Part shown: positions 1 to 8,761 of the stretch, piece after piece
How the letters are laid out: the number at the start of each line of letters is the position of its first letter
How positions within the stretch are numbered: the first letter of the stretch is position 1
Assembly (NCBI GenBank): GCA_000161775.1
Contig: GG704596.1
Location: 176,425-240,424 of the forward strand
Source: Ruegeria lacuscaerulensis ITI-1157
GTDB taxonomy: Bacteria; Pseudomonadota; Alphaproteobacteria; Rhodobacterales; Rhodobacteraceae
Length of the DNA stretch: 64,000 bases
Direction: 5' to 3'
Translations under genes and position numbers: made by a program
The notes under the pieces: generated by a model
What the model was told of the DNA's origin: nothing
Database searches by the model: none
Seen by the model: only the letters and a program-made list of their open reading frames with translations

Positions 1-1
1 C

Positions 2-271
2 AGACAGGCGGTTGAGGAAGATCCCGAGTGGTCCGTCGCATGGAACAACCTGGGAGTTCTGTTGATGGAGATCGGCGAGTATCCCGAGGCTGTGCAGGTT
101 TTTCGGCGCGCCTACGCGTTGGACAATGGCGAAAGTGACGCAATCCGGGACAATCTGCGCATGGCGCTCGCAAAAATGGAAAATCCTGTTAATACTGATG
201 AGGAGGAAAAAGAAGAATACAAACTGGAGCAGCAGGGCGACGGAGCGTTCCTGTTGCGGAAGAACCAGTAG
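2..271 (+). CDS. TPR repeat protein, C-terminal part (Tad pilus locus)
   Basis: The reading frame is open from the first bases of the window, so the 5' end is missing; 89 residues remain. The visible part holds one clear tetratricopeptide repeat (AWNNLGVLL...GEYPEAVQVFRRAYALD), followed by a charged Glu/Lys-rich tail. TPR repeats are protein-interaction scaffolds. It lies 29 bases before a TPR lipoprotein and then a prepilin peptidase, which suggests one of the TPR assembly proteins that accompany Tad/Flp pilus genes (TadD-like). The exact role cannot be read from the fragment. Confidence 0.75.
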   Translation, partial: RQAVEEDPEWSVAWNNLGVLLMEIGEYPEAVQVFRRAYALDNGESDAIRDNLRMALAKMENPVNTDEEEKEEYKLEQQGDGAFLLRKNQ

Positions 272-300
272 CAGAGGCAAGAGCAGCAAGGGACGCAAAA

Positions 301-1152
301 ATGCGCCAACAACTCCTGATTCCGACGGTCGTCGCATGCGGGCTGATACTGTCTGCATGCGCCAAGGAAACCGAAGAAGAAAAAGTCGAACGCACGTTTC
401 AGGAAGTCAATGTCATCGACGAGACCAACCTGAACGACGTGATGCTGAATGCAGCGGATCCGAACGAAGCGGTGACCTACTTCCATGGGGCGGCCTCCAA
501 GAACCCCGACCGGATCGACTTGCAACGCGGACTGGCGATTTCGCTGACCCGGGCCAAGCGCAATACCGAAGCTGCGGGGGCATGGAAGCGCGTGACATCG
601 ATGTCCGGCGCCACGAACGAAGACCGGGTGCAATATGCCGCCTCGCTGATACGAAGCGGTGATTGGAAGGGGGCCAAGTCGGCGCTTGATGCCATTCCGC
701 CGACCTACGAGACTTTCCAGCGGTATCGGCTCGAGGCTCTGGTTGCCGACTCCAACAAGGACTGGAAACGGGCGGATCACTTTTACGAGACAGCCGTCGG
801 ACTGACCACGCGCCCAGCGGGGATCATGAACAACTGGGGTTATTCCAAGCTGGCCCGCGGTCAGTACGCCGAGGCGGAACGCCTGTTCACCGAAGCCATC
901 CGCCAGGACAAGACCTTGTTCACCGCCAAGAACAATCTGGTTCTGGCGCGGGCCGCACAGGGCAATTATGCAATGCCAGTTATTCCCATGTCGCAGATCG
1001 AGCGGGCCGAGTTGCTGAACACCATGGGCATTTCCGCGGTCAAACGCGGCGACATCAACCTGGCCAAGAACCTGTTCCGCGAGGCCATCTCGACCCATCC
1101 GCAGCATTTTGACGACGCGGTAAGATCGCTGCGCGCGCTGGAGGACGCCTGA
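301..1152 (+). CDS. tadD: TadD-like TPR lipoprotein of the Tad/Flp pilus
   Basis: A 283-residue protein beginning with a lipoprotein signal peptide; the lipobox LSAC places the lipidated cysteine at residue 20. The rest is built of TPR-like helical pairs (for example NNWGYSKLARGQYAEAERLFTEAI, about residues 178-201). TadD proteins are TPR lipoproteins needed for assembly of the Tad secretion apparatus, probably at the outer membrane. It sits between another TPR gene and the prepilin peptidase gene, which starts 3 bases after this stop. The family call is firm as a TPR lipoprotein; the TadD name rests mainly on context. Confidence 0.8.
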   Translation: MRQQLLIPTVVACGLILSACAKETEEEKVERTFQEVNVIDETNLNDVMLNAADPNEAVTYFHGAASKNPDRIDLQRGLAISLTRAKRNTEAAGAWKRVTSMSGATNEDRVQYAASLIRSGDWKGAKSALDAIPPTYETFQRYRLEALVADSNKDWKRADHFYETAVGLTTRPAGIMNNWGYSKLARGQYAEAERLFTEAIRQDKTLFTAKNNLVLARAAQGNYAMPVIPMSQIERAELLNTMGISAVKRGDINLAKNLFREAISTHPQHFDDAVRSLRALEDA

Positions 1153-1155
1153 TAG

Positions 1156-1701
1156 ATGGCCATCCCCGCCGGGGCGGCGCTTTGGTTTCTGCCATTTGTG
1201 CTGCCCATATGCTTTTACGTCGCATTCACCGACATGCGCGAGATGCGCATCAAGAACCACGCTGTGGTGGCATTGGCCTGCGTCTTTGTTATCGTGGGGC
1301 TGATCGCGCTGCCTCCATGGTCGGGTGATTGGATACCCGGTGCCATTGGTCCGTTCGGCTTCGCTCTTCCGGTCTATGCCTGGCAGCTGTTTCACCTGGT
1401 GGTCGTGCTGTTGTTCGGGATCCTGTTGAACGCCGCCGGTGTCATGGGGGCCGGCGACGCCAAGTTCTGTGCCGCCGCCGCACCGTTCGTGTGGCTCGGT
1501 GATCTATACTTGGTCCTGGCGATCCTGATGGCGGCCACCCTGGGTGCCTTTGCCACCCATCGTCTGGCGAAGCATTCGCGTCTGCGGCAGTTCGCCCCCA
1601 CTTGGGAAAGCTGGGACCGCGGCAAGCAGTTTCCCATGGGCCTGGCCCTGGCCGGCGGTCTCGCCATCTACCTGATTCTCGGCGCAATTCACGGATCATA
1701 A
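1156..1701 (+). CDS. tadV: TadV/CpaA-type A24 prepilin peptidase
   Basis: A 181-residue polytopic membrane protein with the two catalytic aspartates of the A24 aspartic peptidases: D26 in the FTDMREMRIKN segment and D101 in the GAGD motif (98-101). It lacks the N-terminal methylase domain of PilD, as is usual for TadV/CpaA enzymes of about 170-180 residues. It should cleave the leader of Flp-type prepilins and pseudopilins in the inner membrane. It directly follows the TPR lipoprotein gene and is probably cotranscribed with it. The pilin and the rest of the machine must lie upstream of the window. Confidence 0.9.
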   Translation: MAIPAGAALWFLPFVLPICFYVAFTDMREMRIKNHAVVALACVFVIVGLIALPPWSGDWIPGAIGPFGFALPVYAWQLFHLVVVLLFGILLNAAGVMGAGDAKFCAAAAPFVWLGDLYLVLAILMAATLGAFATHRLAKHSRLRQFAPTWESWDRGKQFPMGLALAGGLAIYLILGAIHGS

Positions 1702-1708
1702 GCATCAT

Positions 1709-1730
1709 GCCCGCGCCTTGCCCGCGCCTT
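1709..1730 (+). repeat. 11-base tandem repeat
   Basis: Two perfect adjacent copies of GCCCGCGCCTT lie just after the prepilin peptidase stop codon. No function is evident. Confidence 0.6.
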
Positions 1731-1741
1731 GGTCCTGCCAC

Positions 1742-1758
1742 AAATCTGCGCCAGATTT
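1742..1758. repeat. Inverted repeat upstream of the AAA ATPase gene
   Basis: AAATCTG and CAGATTT form a perfect 7-base dyad with a 3-base loop, in the 116-base spacer between the prepilin peptidase and the ATPase. There is no T-run after it, so it is not a typical terminator. It may be an operator or a small hairpin, or chance. Confidence 0.4.
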
Positions 1759-1817
1759 CCTGCAATCGCCCCGCCTGGGGCAAGAACGCGTGACAACTGG
1801 ATAGACGAGCAGCGCTC

Positions 1818-3125
1818 ATGAACATGCAGACCACTTCCGTGATGGCCCCCCCTGCCCCCAAGGGCTTGGAGGAAATGCAGCTTTCCCTGGTGATGATGAG
1901 GGACATCCTGCTCAAGACCATCTTCCGCAAAAACGTAGACACGGTCACCCAGATTGCCGAAGCGATCTGTCTGCCTGCATCGGTCACGCAGGAACTGGTC
2001 GATATCGCGCGTGAACAGAAACTGCTGGAAGCGACCGGCACCCTGAGCGCCAACAGCGGCAACGAAATGGGCTATCAGCTGACCGATGCCGGCAAGGCGC
2101 GGGCTTTGGATGCACTAAGCCAGTCAGAATACTTCGGCGCCATGCCCGTCCCGCTGAATGTCTATCGCGAACAGGTCAAACGCCAGTCGATTCGCAATAT
2201 CCAGGTGACACGCGAACAGCTGACCGGCGCCATGGGCCATCTGGTCCTGCCCGACAGCCTTCTGGACCATCTGGGCCCCGCGGTCAGCGCGGGCCGATCG
2301 ATCCTGATGTACGGCCCGCCGGGCAACGGTAAATCCTCGATCTCGAACGGGATCCGCGATGCGTTGGGCGACAATGTCTACGTGCCGCGCGCCATCGAAT
2401 ATGCCGGCCAGGTGATCACCGTCTATGACCCGATCGTGCACAACGCCATCGAGGACGAGCCCGACGATCCCAACAGCCTGCGCCGCCGCAAACGCTTCGA
2501 TACGCGCTATGTCAAATGCGAACGCCCCACGGTGATTACCGGCGGGGAACTGTCGCTGAGCATGCTGGATCTGGTCTACAACCCCACGGCGCGCACCTAT
2601 CAGGCGCCGCTGCAGCTGAAGTCGACCGGTGGCATCTTCATCGTGGACGACCTTGGCCGCCAGGCCGAGCCGCCGCAGGCCCTGATCAACCGGTGGATCG
2701 TTCCGCTGGAAGAGGGCAAGGACATTCTGGGCCTGCAGTCGGGCGAAAAGTTCGAGGTGCCCTTTGACACGCTGGTCATCTTCTCGACCAACTTCCACCC
2801 GAACGAGATCTTCGATCAGGCCGCGCTGCGCCGGATCTTTTTCAAGATCAAGATCGACGGCCCGAACCAGGAAAACTTCCTGAAGATCTTCGCCATGGTC
2901 GCCCGCAAGCGCGGCATTCCGTTGGACGAGGCCGCGCTGGTGCATCTGCTGAAGGTCAAATATCCGACCATCAACAATGTCTATGCGAACTATCAGCCGA
3001 TCTTCCTGATCGACCAGATGATCTCGATCTGCGAATTCGAGGGCATCCCCTATCAGATGAGCCCCGAATTGATCGACCGGGCCTGGGCGAACATGTTCGT
3101 CAAGGACGAAAAGATCGTGAAATAG
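1818..3125 (+). CDS. AAA-family ATPase with N-terminal winged-helix-like region
   Basis: A 435-residue protein. Residues about 25-95 look like a winged helix (VDTVTQIAEAICLPASVTQELVDIAREQKLLE). The AAA core has Walker A GPPGNGKS at 166-173 and a Walker B-like IVDD at 275-278, with Asp-Asp where many AAA proteins have Asp-Glu. A later ALRRIFFKI segment could supply the arginine sensors. It has no membrane segment and is probably cytoplasmic. It follows the Tad genes on the same strand after 116 bases. It does not match TadA/CpaE pilus ATPases. Its substrate is unknown; a MoxR-like remodelling role or a regulatory role linked to the pilus is an inference from position. Confidence 0.75.
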   Translation: MNMQTTSVMAPPAPKGLEEMQLSLVMMRDILLKTIFRKNVDTVTQIAEAICLPASVTQELVDIAREQKLLEATGTLSANSGNEMGYQLTDAGKARALDALSQSEYFGAMPVPLNVYREQVKRQSIRNIQVTREQLTGAMGHLVLPDSLLDHLGPAVSAGRSILMYGPPGNGKSSISNGIRDALGDNVYVPRAIEYAGQVITVYDPIVHNAIEDEPDDPNSLRRRKRFDTRYVKCERPTVITGGELSLSMLDLVYNPTARTYQAPLQLKSTGGIFIVDDLGRQAEPPQALINRWIVPLEEGKDILGLQSGEKFEVPFDTLVIFSTNFHPNEIFDQAALRRIFFKIKIDGPNQENFLKIFAMVARKRGIPLDEAALVHLLKVKYPTINNVYANYQPIFLIDQMISICEFEGIPYQMSPELIDRAWANMFVKDEKIVK

Positions 3126-3144
3126 GGCACAGCCTGACGCGCTC

Positions 3145-3627
3145 TTACTGCGAGAAGAGCGCGTCGACAATCTGGATCTGCCTGCCGCGGTCACCGCCGG
3201 TCAGGTCGCTGATCGGGGTTCCCGCCTCGGCGTCAAAGCCTGCCTGTTCCAGCCGTTGCAATCCGGTTTCCAGATCAAGCCCGCTTAATTGGATGACCAC
3301 AGCCGCATCCGCGTCGTTGATTGCCCGGAAAACGGCCAGCATCGGATTTTCGCCGCCCCCAACGGGCAAGAAGGACAGAGCCAGCAGCCCTGCGCAACCC
3401 GCGATGATCGCCCGGGCCACAGGGCGCCTGAAATAGACAGTGAAGGGCCGCCAATTCACAACCAGATGGGCTGCAACCCCGATCATCATCGCCCATCCAG
3501 CCCATTCATGAATCGACTTGTTGAAGCCGCTGTTCAAATGAAAGAACATGAGGCCTCCCGTCGTTCCCATGATCAGGAAACTGCCGATCGTCAAAGGTGT
3601 GGCCCAGGTGCGCAGATCAGACATCAT
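3145..3627 (-). CDS. DUF4405-like small membrane protein, possible b-type cytochrome
   Basis: A 160-residue protein with an N-terminal half of two or three membrane helices carrying regularly placed histidines: H30 (MFFH), H40 (IHEWAGW) and H54 (AAHLVVNW). This is the pattern of DUF4405 proteins, which resemble the haem-binding helices of small b-type cytochromes. A third hydrophobic helix lies at about 72-88. The C-terminal 60 residues (SGLDLETGLQRLEQAGF...) form a soluble helical domain. A GGAGAG ribosome site precedes two adjacent ATG codons. It converges on the ATPase gene and diverges from the helicase. Haem binding is an inference. Confidence 0.65.
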   Translation of the reverse strand: MMSDLRTWATPLTIGSFLIMGTTGGLMFFHLNSGFNKSIHEWAGWAMMIGVAAHLVVNWRPFTVYFRRPVARAIIAGCAGLLALSFLPVGGGENPMLAVFRAINDADAAVVIQLSGLDLETGLQRLEQAGFDAEAGTPISDLTGGDRGRQIQIVDALFSQ

Positions 3628-3735
3628 TCTCTCCAGAATTCATCATGCCGAAAGTGAAACGTTCGCGGTGCGGCGATCCGTCGAGGGTTTGACCTTTTTT
3701 TTCGCCCCGAATGCCACGACCACCCGGCCCGACAC

Positions 3736-6144
3736 ATGATCAGGCCACCTGACCGGATCAGAGCCTGGTTTTCCGCACGCGGCTGGTCCCTCCACCCGCA
3801 TCAACAGGCCATGATCGACAGGGCGCAGGCCCCGGCGACATTGTTGATCGCGCCCACGGGCGGCGGCAAGACGATGGCCGGGTTCCTGCCCTCGCTGATC
3901 GAACTGGCCGATGGGCATGAGGGGCTGCACACGATCTATGTCTCGCCTCTCAAGGCGCTGGCCGCTGACATCAAGCGCAACCTGCGTGGCCCGGCCGACG
4001 AGATGGGATTGCCGATCCGGATCGAGGATCGCACCGGCGACACCTCCCCCTCGCAGAAAAAGCGCCAGCGCGTGGACCCGCCGCATATCCTGCTGACGAC
4101 CCCGGAAAGCCTGGCGCTGCTGACGTCCTACGAGGACGCGCCACGCATGTTCCAAGGCGTCCAGCGCGTGATCGTGGACGAGATACATGCGCTGGCCGAC
4201 AGCAAGCGGGGCGACCAGTTGATGCTGGCCCTGGCCCGGCTTCAGACCCTGTGCCCCGATCTGCGGCGCGTGGGCCTGTCGGCGACGGTCGAGGACCCGG
4301 ACGCCATCGCGCGCTTTCTGGCCCGCCACCCCGACCCTTGCGACATCGTTCTGGCCGACCCCGGCCCCGACCCCGATATCGCCATGCTGCAAACGACCGA
4401 AAAGCCGCCCTGGGCCGGGGGCGGCGCGGCCTATGCCATCCCGGCGGTACTGGAGCAGATCCGGCAGCACAAGACGACGTTGATCTTCCACAACACCCGC
4501 GCCCAGGCCGAGATATTCTTTCACAACCTGTGGCTGGCCAATGACGAAGGCCTGCCCATCGGCATCCACCACGGCAGCCTCGACCGGCAACAGCGCGAAC
4601 GGGTCGAGGCCGCGATGGTCCGCGGAGACCTGCGCGCCATCGTCTGCACCGGCAGCCTCGATCTGGGGATCGATTGGGGCGACGTGGATCTTGTGATCCA
4701 GATCGGCGCCCCCAAGAACGTCAAGCGCCTGGTCCAGCGGATCGGGCGGGCCAACCACCGCTACAACGCGCCGTCCAAGGCCCTGCTGGTGCCTGCCAAC
4801 CGGTTCGAGGTGGTCGAATGCGTCGCCGCGCTGGAGGCCGCGCGCGAACACGACCTGGACGGCGAGCCGCGCGGCCCCGGCCCGCGTGACGTATTGTGCC
4901 AACACATCCTGATCGCGGCCTGCGCCGGGCCGTTCGATGCCGATGCCCTGTATGCCGAGGTCACCTCAGCCGGCCCCTATGTCGATCTGTCCCGCGCGGC
5001 CTTCGATGCCTGTCTGGAGTTCTGCGCCACCGGTGGCTATGCGCTGCGGGCCTATGACCGCTGGCAACGCCTGCAACAGCGCCCCGACGGGCTGCGGCAA
5101 CTGCGCGACCCGCGCGCGGCGCAACGCATCCGCATGAACCTGGGCACGATCCAGGACAGCGATACACTGAAGGTCAGGCTTAAGCGCAACCGGGGCGGCA
5201 AACCCCTGGGCGAGGTCGAAGAGGCCTTTGCCGCATCGCTGACCCCCGGCGACACCTTCCTGATCGGCGGTCAGATCGTGCGCTATGAAGGGTTGCGCGA
5301 AATGGTCGTAGAGGTCACGCGCCGTGCAGACAAAAAGCCCAAGGTCGCCACCTTCTCGGGCACCAAGTTCGCCACCTCGACCCAGCTGAGCGAGCGCATC
5401 CTGAGGATGTTCGCACAGCCTGACTGGCCACAGCTGCCCGAACATACGGGTGAATGGCTGGATCTGCAGCGTCGGATGTCGCGGCTGCCCGGGCGTGACC
5501 GGCTGTTGATCGAGAGCTTTCCCAATGACGGCCGCGAAAACCTGTGCGTTTACGGCTTTGCCGGACGCAACGCACAACAGACGCTGGGCCTGCTGCTGAC
5601 CAAAAGGATGGAGGAAACCGGGTTGGCCCCGCTGGGCTTTGTCGCGACCGACTATGCCACGCTGATCTGGGGACTGGACGCGGTGACCGATCCCAGCCCC
5701 CTGTTCCAGATCGAGGCCCTGCGCGACGGGCTGGACAACTGGCTGGCGGGCAACGCGGTGATGAAACGCACCTTCCGCGCTTCGGCCACGATCGCCGGGC
5801 TGATCGAGCGCAATACAGGTGGCCAACGCAAAAGCGGGCGGCAGGCGACGTTTTCGTCGGACATCCTGTATGACACGCTGCTGAAATACGACCCTGACCA
5901 CCTGCTGATGCAGATCACCCGCGAAGAAGCCATGCGCGGGCTGGTCGATTTCGGACGGATCGAGGCGATGATCGCGCGCATCGGCGACCGGATCGACCTG
6001 ATCCGGCTGGATCGAGTGTCACCGCTGGCGGCGCCGCTGCTGCTTGAGGTGGGAAAGGTTCCGGTCAAGGGCGCGGCCGAAGAACGTCTGCTGGCAGAAG
6101 AAAGCGCCCGTCTTCTGCAGGCGGCGGGACTTCCGGTCGAGTGA
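3736..6144 (+). CDS. Ligase-associated DNA-damage-response DEXH helicase (Lhr-like)
   Basis: An 802-residue superfamily 2 helicase. Walker A APTGGGKT is near residues 39-46, the DEIH box follows (VIVDEIHALADSKRGDQ), then an SAT motif (VGLSATVED) and a helicase C domain (CTGSLDLGIDWGDVDLVIQIGAP...QRIGRANHR). A long C-terminal DEAD/H-associated domain follows. The length and the PdeM nuclease gene next to it match the shorter Lhr proteins that occur with a dedicated DNA ligase, an exonuclease and PdeM in repair clusters. The ligase and exonuclease genes are not in this window. The ribosome site before the ATG is weak. Confidence 0.9.
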   Translation: MIRPPDRIRAWFSARGWSLHPHQQAMIDRAQAPATLLIAPTGGGKTMAGFLPSLIELADGHEGLHTIYVSPLKALAADIKRNLRGPADEMGLPIRIEDRTGDTSPSQKKRQRVDPPHILLTTPESLALLTSYEDAPRMFQGVQRVIVDEIHALADSKRGDQLMLALARLQTLCPDLRRVGLSATVEDPDAIARFLARHPDPCDIVLADPGPDPDIAMLQTTEKPPWAGGGAAYAIPAVLEQIRQHKTTLIFHNTRAQAEIFFHNLWLANDEGLPIGIHHGSLDRQQRERVEAAMVRGDLRAIVCTGSLDLGIDWGDVDLVIQIGAPKNVKRLVQRIGRANHRYNAPSKALLVPANRFEVVECVAALEAAREHDLDGEPRGPGPRDVLCQHILIAACAGPFDADALYAEVTSAGPYVDLSRAAFDACLEFCATGGYALRAYDRWQRLQQRPDGLRQLRDPRAAQRIRMNLGTIQDSDTLKVRLKRNRGGKPLGEVEEAFAASLTPGDTFLIGGQIVRYEGLREMVVEVTRRADKKPKVATFSGTKFATSTQLSERILRMFAQPDWPQLPEHTGEWLDLQRRMSRLPGRDRLLIESFPNDGRENLCVYGFAGRNAQQTLGLLLTKRMEETGLAPLGFVATDYATLIWGLDAVTDPSPLFQIEALRDGLDNWLAGNAVMKRTFRASATIAGLIERNTGGQRKSGRQATFSSDILYDTLLKYDPDHLLMQITREEAMRGLVDFGRIEAMIARIGDRIDLIRLDRVSPLAAPLLLEVGKVPVKGAAEERLLAEESARLLQAAGLPVE

Positions 6145-6187
6145 CAAACGGCTTGCAAACCCGCACGGATCGAGCAAGGACCGGACC

Positions 6188-6850
6188 ATGAACAGCCTTG
6201 AGTTTGTCTTTTCCGGTGCACGGCTGCACGCCTTGGGCTCGGGTGCTCTGTGGTGGCCCGATCAGGACCTGCTTTGTGTCTCGGACCTGCATCTGGGGAA
6301 AGCGTCACGGGTGGCGCGGCGGGGTGGCCCGGCCCTGCCCCCTTATGAAAACCGTGACACGCTGGCGCGCCTGTCCACCGACCTGAACCGGACCGGGGCA
6401 AGGACCGTGATCTGCCTTGGCGACAACTTTGACGACATCGCGGCAGCAGAAACCCTGGACGAAAACGATCGTCAGCACATCACGACCCTGCAGGCCGGCC
6501 GCGTCTGGATCTGGATCGAGGGCAATCACGACCCGGGACCCGTTTCGCTGGGCGGGGCTCATCTGGCCGAATGGCGGCACGGCGGACTGCAGTTTCGTCA
6601 CATCGCCAGCAGGGGTTCACGCGGAGAGGTGTCAGGGCACTACCACCCCAAGGTACGGCTGCTTGCGCGTGGCCGCGCGATCGCACGCCCGGCTTTCCTG
6701 TTCGACAACCGCCGCCTTATCCTGCCAGCCTACGGCACCTATACCGGTGGGCTGCGCAGTTCGGACACCGTATTGTCAGACTTGATGGGGCCAGATGCGC
6801 GCGCGATTCTGACCGGACCACAGCCTCGGATCACCGCAATGCCGCGTTGA
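6188..6850 (+). CDS. pdeM: Ligase-associated DNA-damage-response endonuclease PdeM
   Basis: A 220-residue metallophosphoesterase. All metal-binding motifs are visible: SDLHLGKA (D33, H35), GDNFDD, GNHD and GHYHP. It is the usual partner of the upstream Lhr-like helicase and is thought to act as a small DNA nuclease in repair. The start at 6188 is chosen because AAGGA lies 7 bases upstream and the protein then begins right before the conserved fold; the frame is open farther upstream, but that would overlap the helicase gene. The two genes are 43 bases apart and probably cotranscribed. Confidence 0.88.
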   Translation: MNSLEFVFSGARLHALGSGALWWPDQDLLCVSDLHLGKASRVARRGGPALPPYENRDTLARLSTDLNRTGARTVICLGDNFDDIAAAETLDENDRQHITTLQAGRVWIWIEGNHDPGPVSLGGAHLAEWRHGGLQFRHIASRGSRGEVSGHYHPKVRLLARGRAIARPAFLFDNRRLILPAYGTYTGGLRSSDTVLSDLMGPDARAILTGPQPRITAMPR

Positions 6851-6857
6851 GGCTGTC

Positions 6858-7592
6858 TCAAACCAACCCGATTTCTTCCAGTTGGGGTTTGTATTTTCGA
6901 CTGACGGGAACACGATCACCGTTTGCAAGGCGAAGAAACAGCTTTCCTTCGGATTTTTCCATGCCCTGAACCGCCGCCTCGGCTACCCAGTGCGACCGGT
7001 GGGTGCAGTGCCCGATCACAGGTTCCATCTCGGCGATGGCGTCGGCCAGACGCGACCGGATGGTGTACATTCCGTGCGTGGTGACCACGTCAACATAGTG
7101 ATCGCGCCCCGTCAGGCGCAGAATCTGGCCTTCGAACCCTTCGGGCAAACGTCTGACCAAACGAGGCTGCAAAGGCTTTGCCGGCTTTTTCTTCTCGCCC
7201 TTGCTGATCAGCACCAGGCCCGAACTGAACAATACGCCATAGGCGCTCGCAGACCACAGGCTGGGCGCCTCGTGACCTGACGCAGAGAACAAAAGCAGCG
7301 TCAGCACCCAAAGACATGGCGTAAACAAGAAAAAGATGAGCAAAGCAAAAGCCACGTCGGGCATCGTCAGCCCGACATGGTAGAACCGATCCACAGCCAG
7401 TTTTCGGCCGCTCCAAGTCGCGAGAACCCCTGATGCCATCGCGCACAACCAAAACCCCAATCGCAGGAGGTATGGCAGATCGTTCTGGTTGAACGGGGGA
7501 AACGTGAACGCCAACAACGGAACGAACAAGGCACCAGCTGCCAATCGCTGAGGGGTGACTTGCGCGGCTATCGTTCTTAACGTCAACGTCAT
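6858..7592 (-). CDS. Membrane-anchored LytTR-domain transcription regulator
   Basis: A 244-residue protein with about four hydrophobic segments in the N-terminal half and a LytTR DNA-binding domain in the last 100 residues (ILRLTGRDHYVDVVTTHGMYTIRSRLADAI...THRSHWVA...LRLANGDRVPVSRKYKPQL). There is no receiver domain, so it is not a classical response regulator; it probably senses something at the inner membrane and binds DNA directly. The start at 7592 is chosen because the protein then reads straight into the first helix; the frame extends to 7709 without a better ribosome site. It converges on pdeM. The signal and target genes are unknown. Confidence 0.8.
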   Translation of the reverse strand: MTLTLRTIAAQVTPQRLAAGALFVPLLAFTFPPFNQNDLPYLLRLGFWLCAMASGVLATWSGRKLAVDRFYHVGLTMPDVAFALLIFFLFTPCLWVLTLLLFSASGHEAPSLWSASAYGVLFSSGLVLISKGEKKKPAKPLQPRLVRRLPEGFEGQILRLTGRDHYVDVVTTHGMYTIRSRLADAIAEMEPVIGHCTHRSHWVAEAAVQGMEKSEGKLFLRLANGDRVPVSRKYKPQLEEIGLV

Positions 7593-7782
7593 ACCAATTC
7601 GACGGTCGCTCCGGCCCAACCCAAGCTCCAGAGATTGACCGCAACACAACTTCGTAACTGGCTGGGATGATTGGGATAACACGAAAACAACCGACGTCAA
7701 ACACGTCAAAGGTGTGATGAACTTTTCGTGAGGCGAAAAATGTCACGCCGCGGACAGAAGCGTCCGTGCTGCCCACTGTCGT

Positions 7783-7810
7783 TTGGCGAGGCCTGTAACG
7801 GCCCCGCCAA
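7783..7810 (-). terminator. Hairpin downstream of folD
   Basis: TTGGCG and CGCCAA arms enclose a second GGCC/GGCC pairing with one mismatch and a 6-base loop. It lies 6 bases after the folD stop. There is no T-run on the minus strand, so intrinsic termination is uncertain. Confidence 0.35.
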
Positions 7811-7815
7811 GCTGA

Positions 7816-8706
7816 TCAGGCGGTCAGGCCTTCGGGTTCGGGCAGACCATTGGCCCGGCAGCAGGCGGTCAGGGTGTTCGCCAGCAGGCAGGCGATCGTC
7901 ATTGGTCCGACGCCTCCCGGAACCGGCGTGATTGCCCCGGCGCGCTCACTTGCACTTGCGTAATCCACATCTCCGACCAGCCTGGTCTTGCCATCGCGTT
8001 CGACCCGGTTGATGCCAACGTCAATGACGGTGGCGCCCTCCTTGATCCAGTCGCCGGGCACCATCTCGGGGCGGCCTACGGCGGCCACGACGATATCGGC
8101 ACGGCGCACCACTTCGGGCAGGTTCCTGGTACGGCTGTGCGCGATGGTCACGGTGCAGCTGTCGCCCAGCAGCAGTTGCGCCATCGGCTTGCCCACGATG
8201 TTCGACCGGCCGATCACCACCGCATCCATGCCGGACAAAGAGCCATGATGATCCCGCAGCATCATCAGGCAGCCAAGCGGGGTGCAGGGCACCATGGCCT
8301 TCTGCCCGGTGGCCAGCAGGCCCACGTTCGAGATGTGGAACCCATCCACATCCTTGGCGGGGTTGATCGCATTGATCACCAGGTCTTCATTCAGATGCTT
8401 GGGCAACGGCAACTGCACCAGGATGCCATGCACGGCCGGGTCGTTGTTCAGCTTGTCGATCAGCGCCAGCAGGTCCTGTTCGGAGGTTTCGGCGTCCAGC
8501 TTGTGCTCGTACGAATTCATGCCGACCTCGACGGTCTGCTTGCCCTTCGAGCGGACATAGACCTGGCTGGCCGGGTCCTCGCCCACCAGCACCACGGCCA
8601 GACCGGGTGTGATGCCGTGTTCCTCTTTCAGCTTCGCGACCTTGTCGGCCACCTGTGCGCGCACCTTTGCTGCGAATGCCTTGCCGTCGATAACCTGAGC
8701 TACCAT
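7816..8706 (-). CDS. folD: Bifunctional methylene-THF dehydrogenase / methenyl-THF cyclohydrolase FolD
   Basis: A 296-residue cytosolic enzyme that interconverts 5,10-methylene-, 5,10-methenyl- and 10-formyl-tetrahydrofolate with NADP. The catalytic YVRSKGK motif (Y50, K54, K56), the PLPKHL segment, [11 protein letters not shown] and the C-terminal [10 protein letters not shown] signature are all present. The start at 8706 follows an AAGGGA ribosome site and gives the normal family length. Downstream of fhs and a chorismate mutase gene on the same strand, it forms a one-carbon module with fhs: formate or methyl-derived carbon can be passed through both enzymes in either direction. Confidence 0.96.
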   Translation of the reverse strand: MVAQVIDGKAFAAKVRAQVADKVAKLKEEHGITPGLAVVLVGEDPASQVYVRSKGKQTVEVGMNSYEHKLDAETSEQDLLALIDKLNNDPAVHGILVQLPLPKHLNEDLVINAINPAKDVDGFHISNVGLLATGQKAMVPCTPLGCLMMLRDHHGSLSGMDAVVIGRSNIVGKPMAQLLLGDSCTVTIAHSRTRNLPEVVRRADIVVAAVGRPEMVPGDWIKEGATVIDVGINRVERDGKTRLVGDVDYASASERAGAITPVPGGVGPMTIACLLANTLTACCRANGLPEPEGLTA

Positions 8707-8761
8707 CCCACGATCCCTTCTGTTCAAACACCGGGCCGGGCGCATGCGGCGCCCGGTTCGT

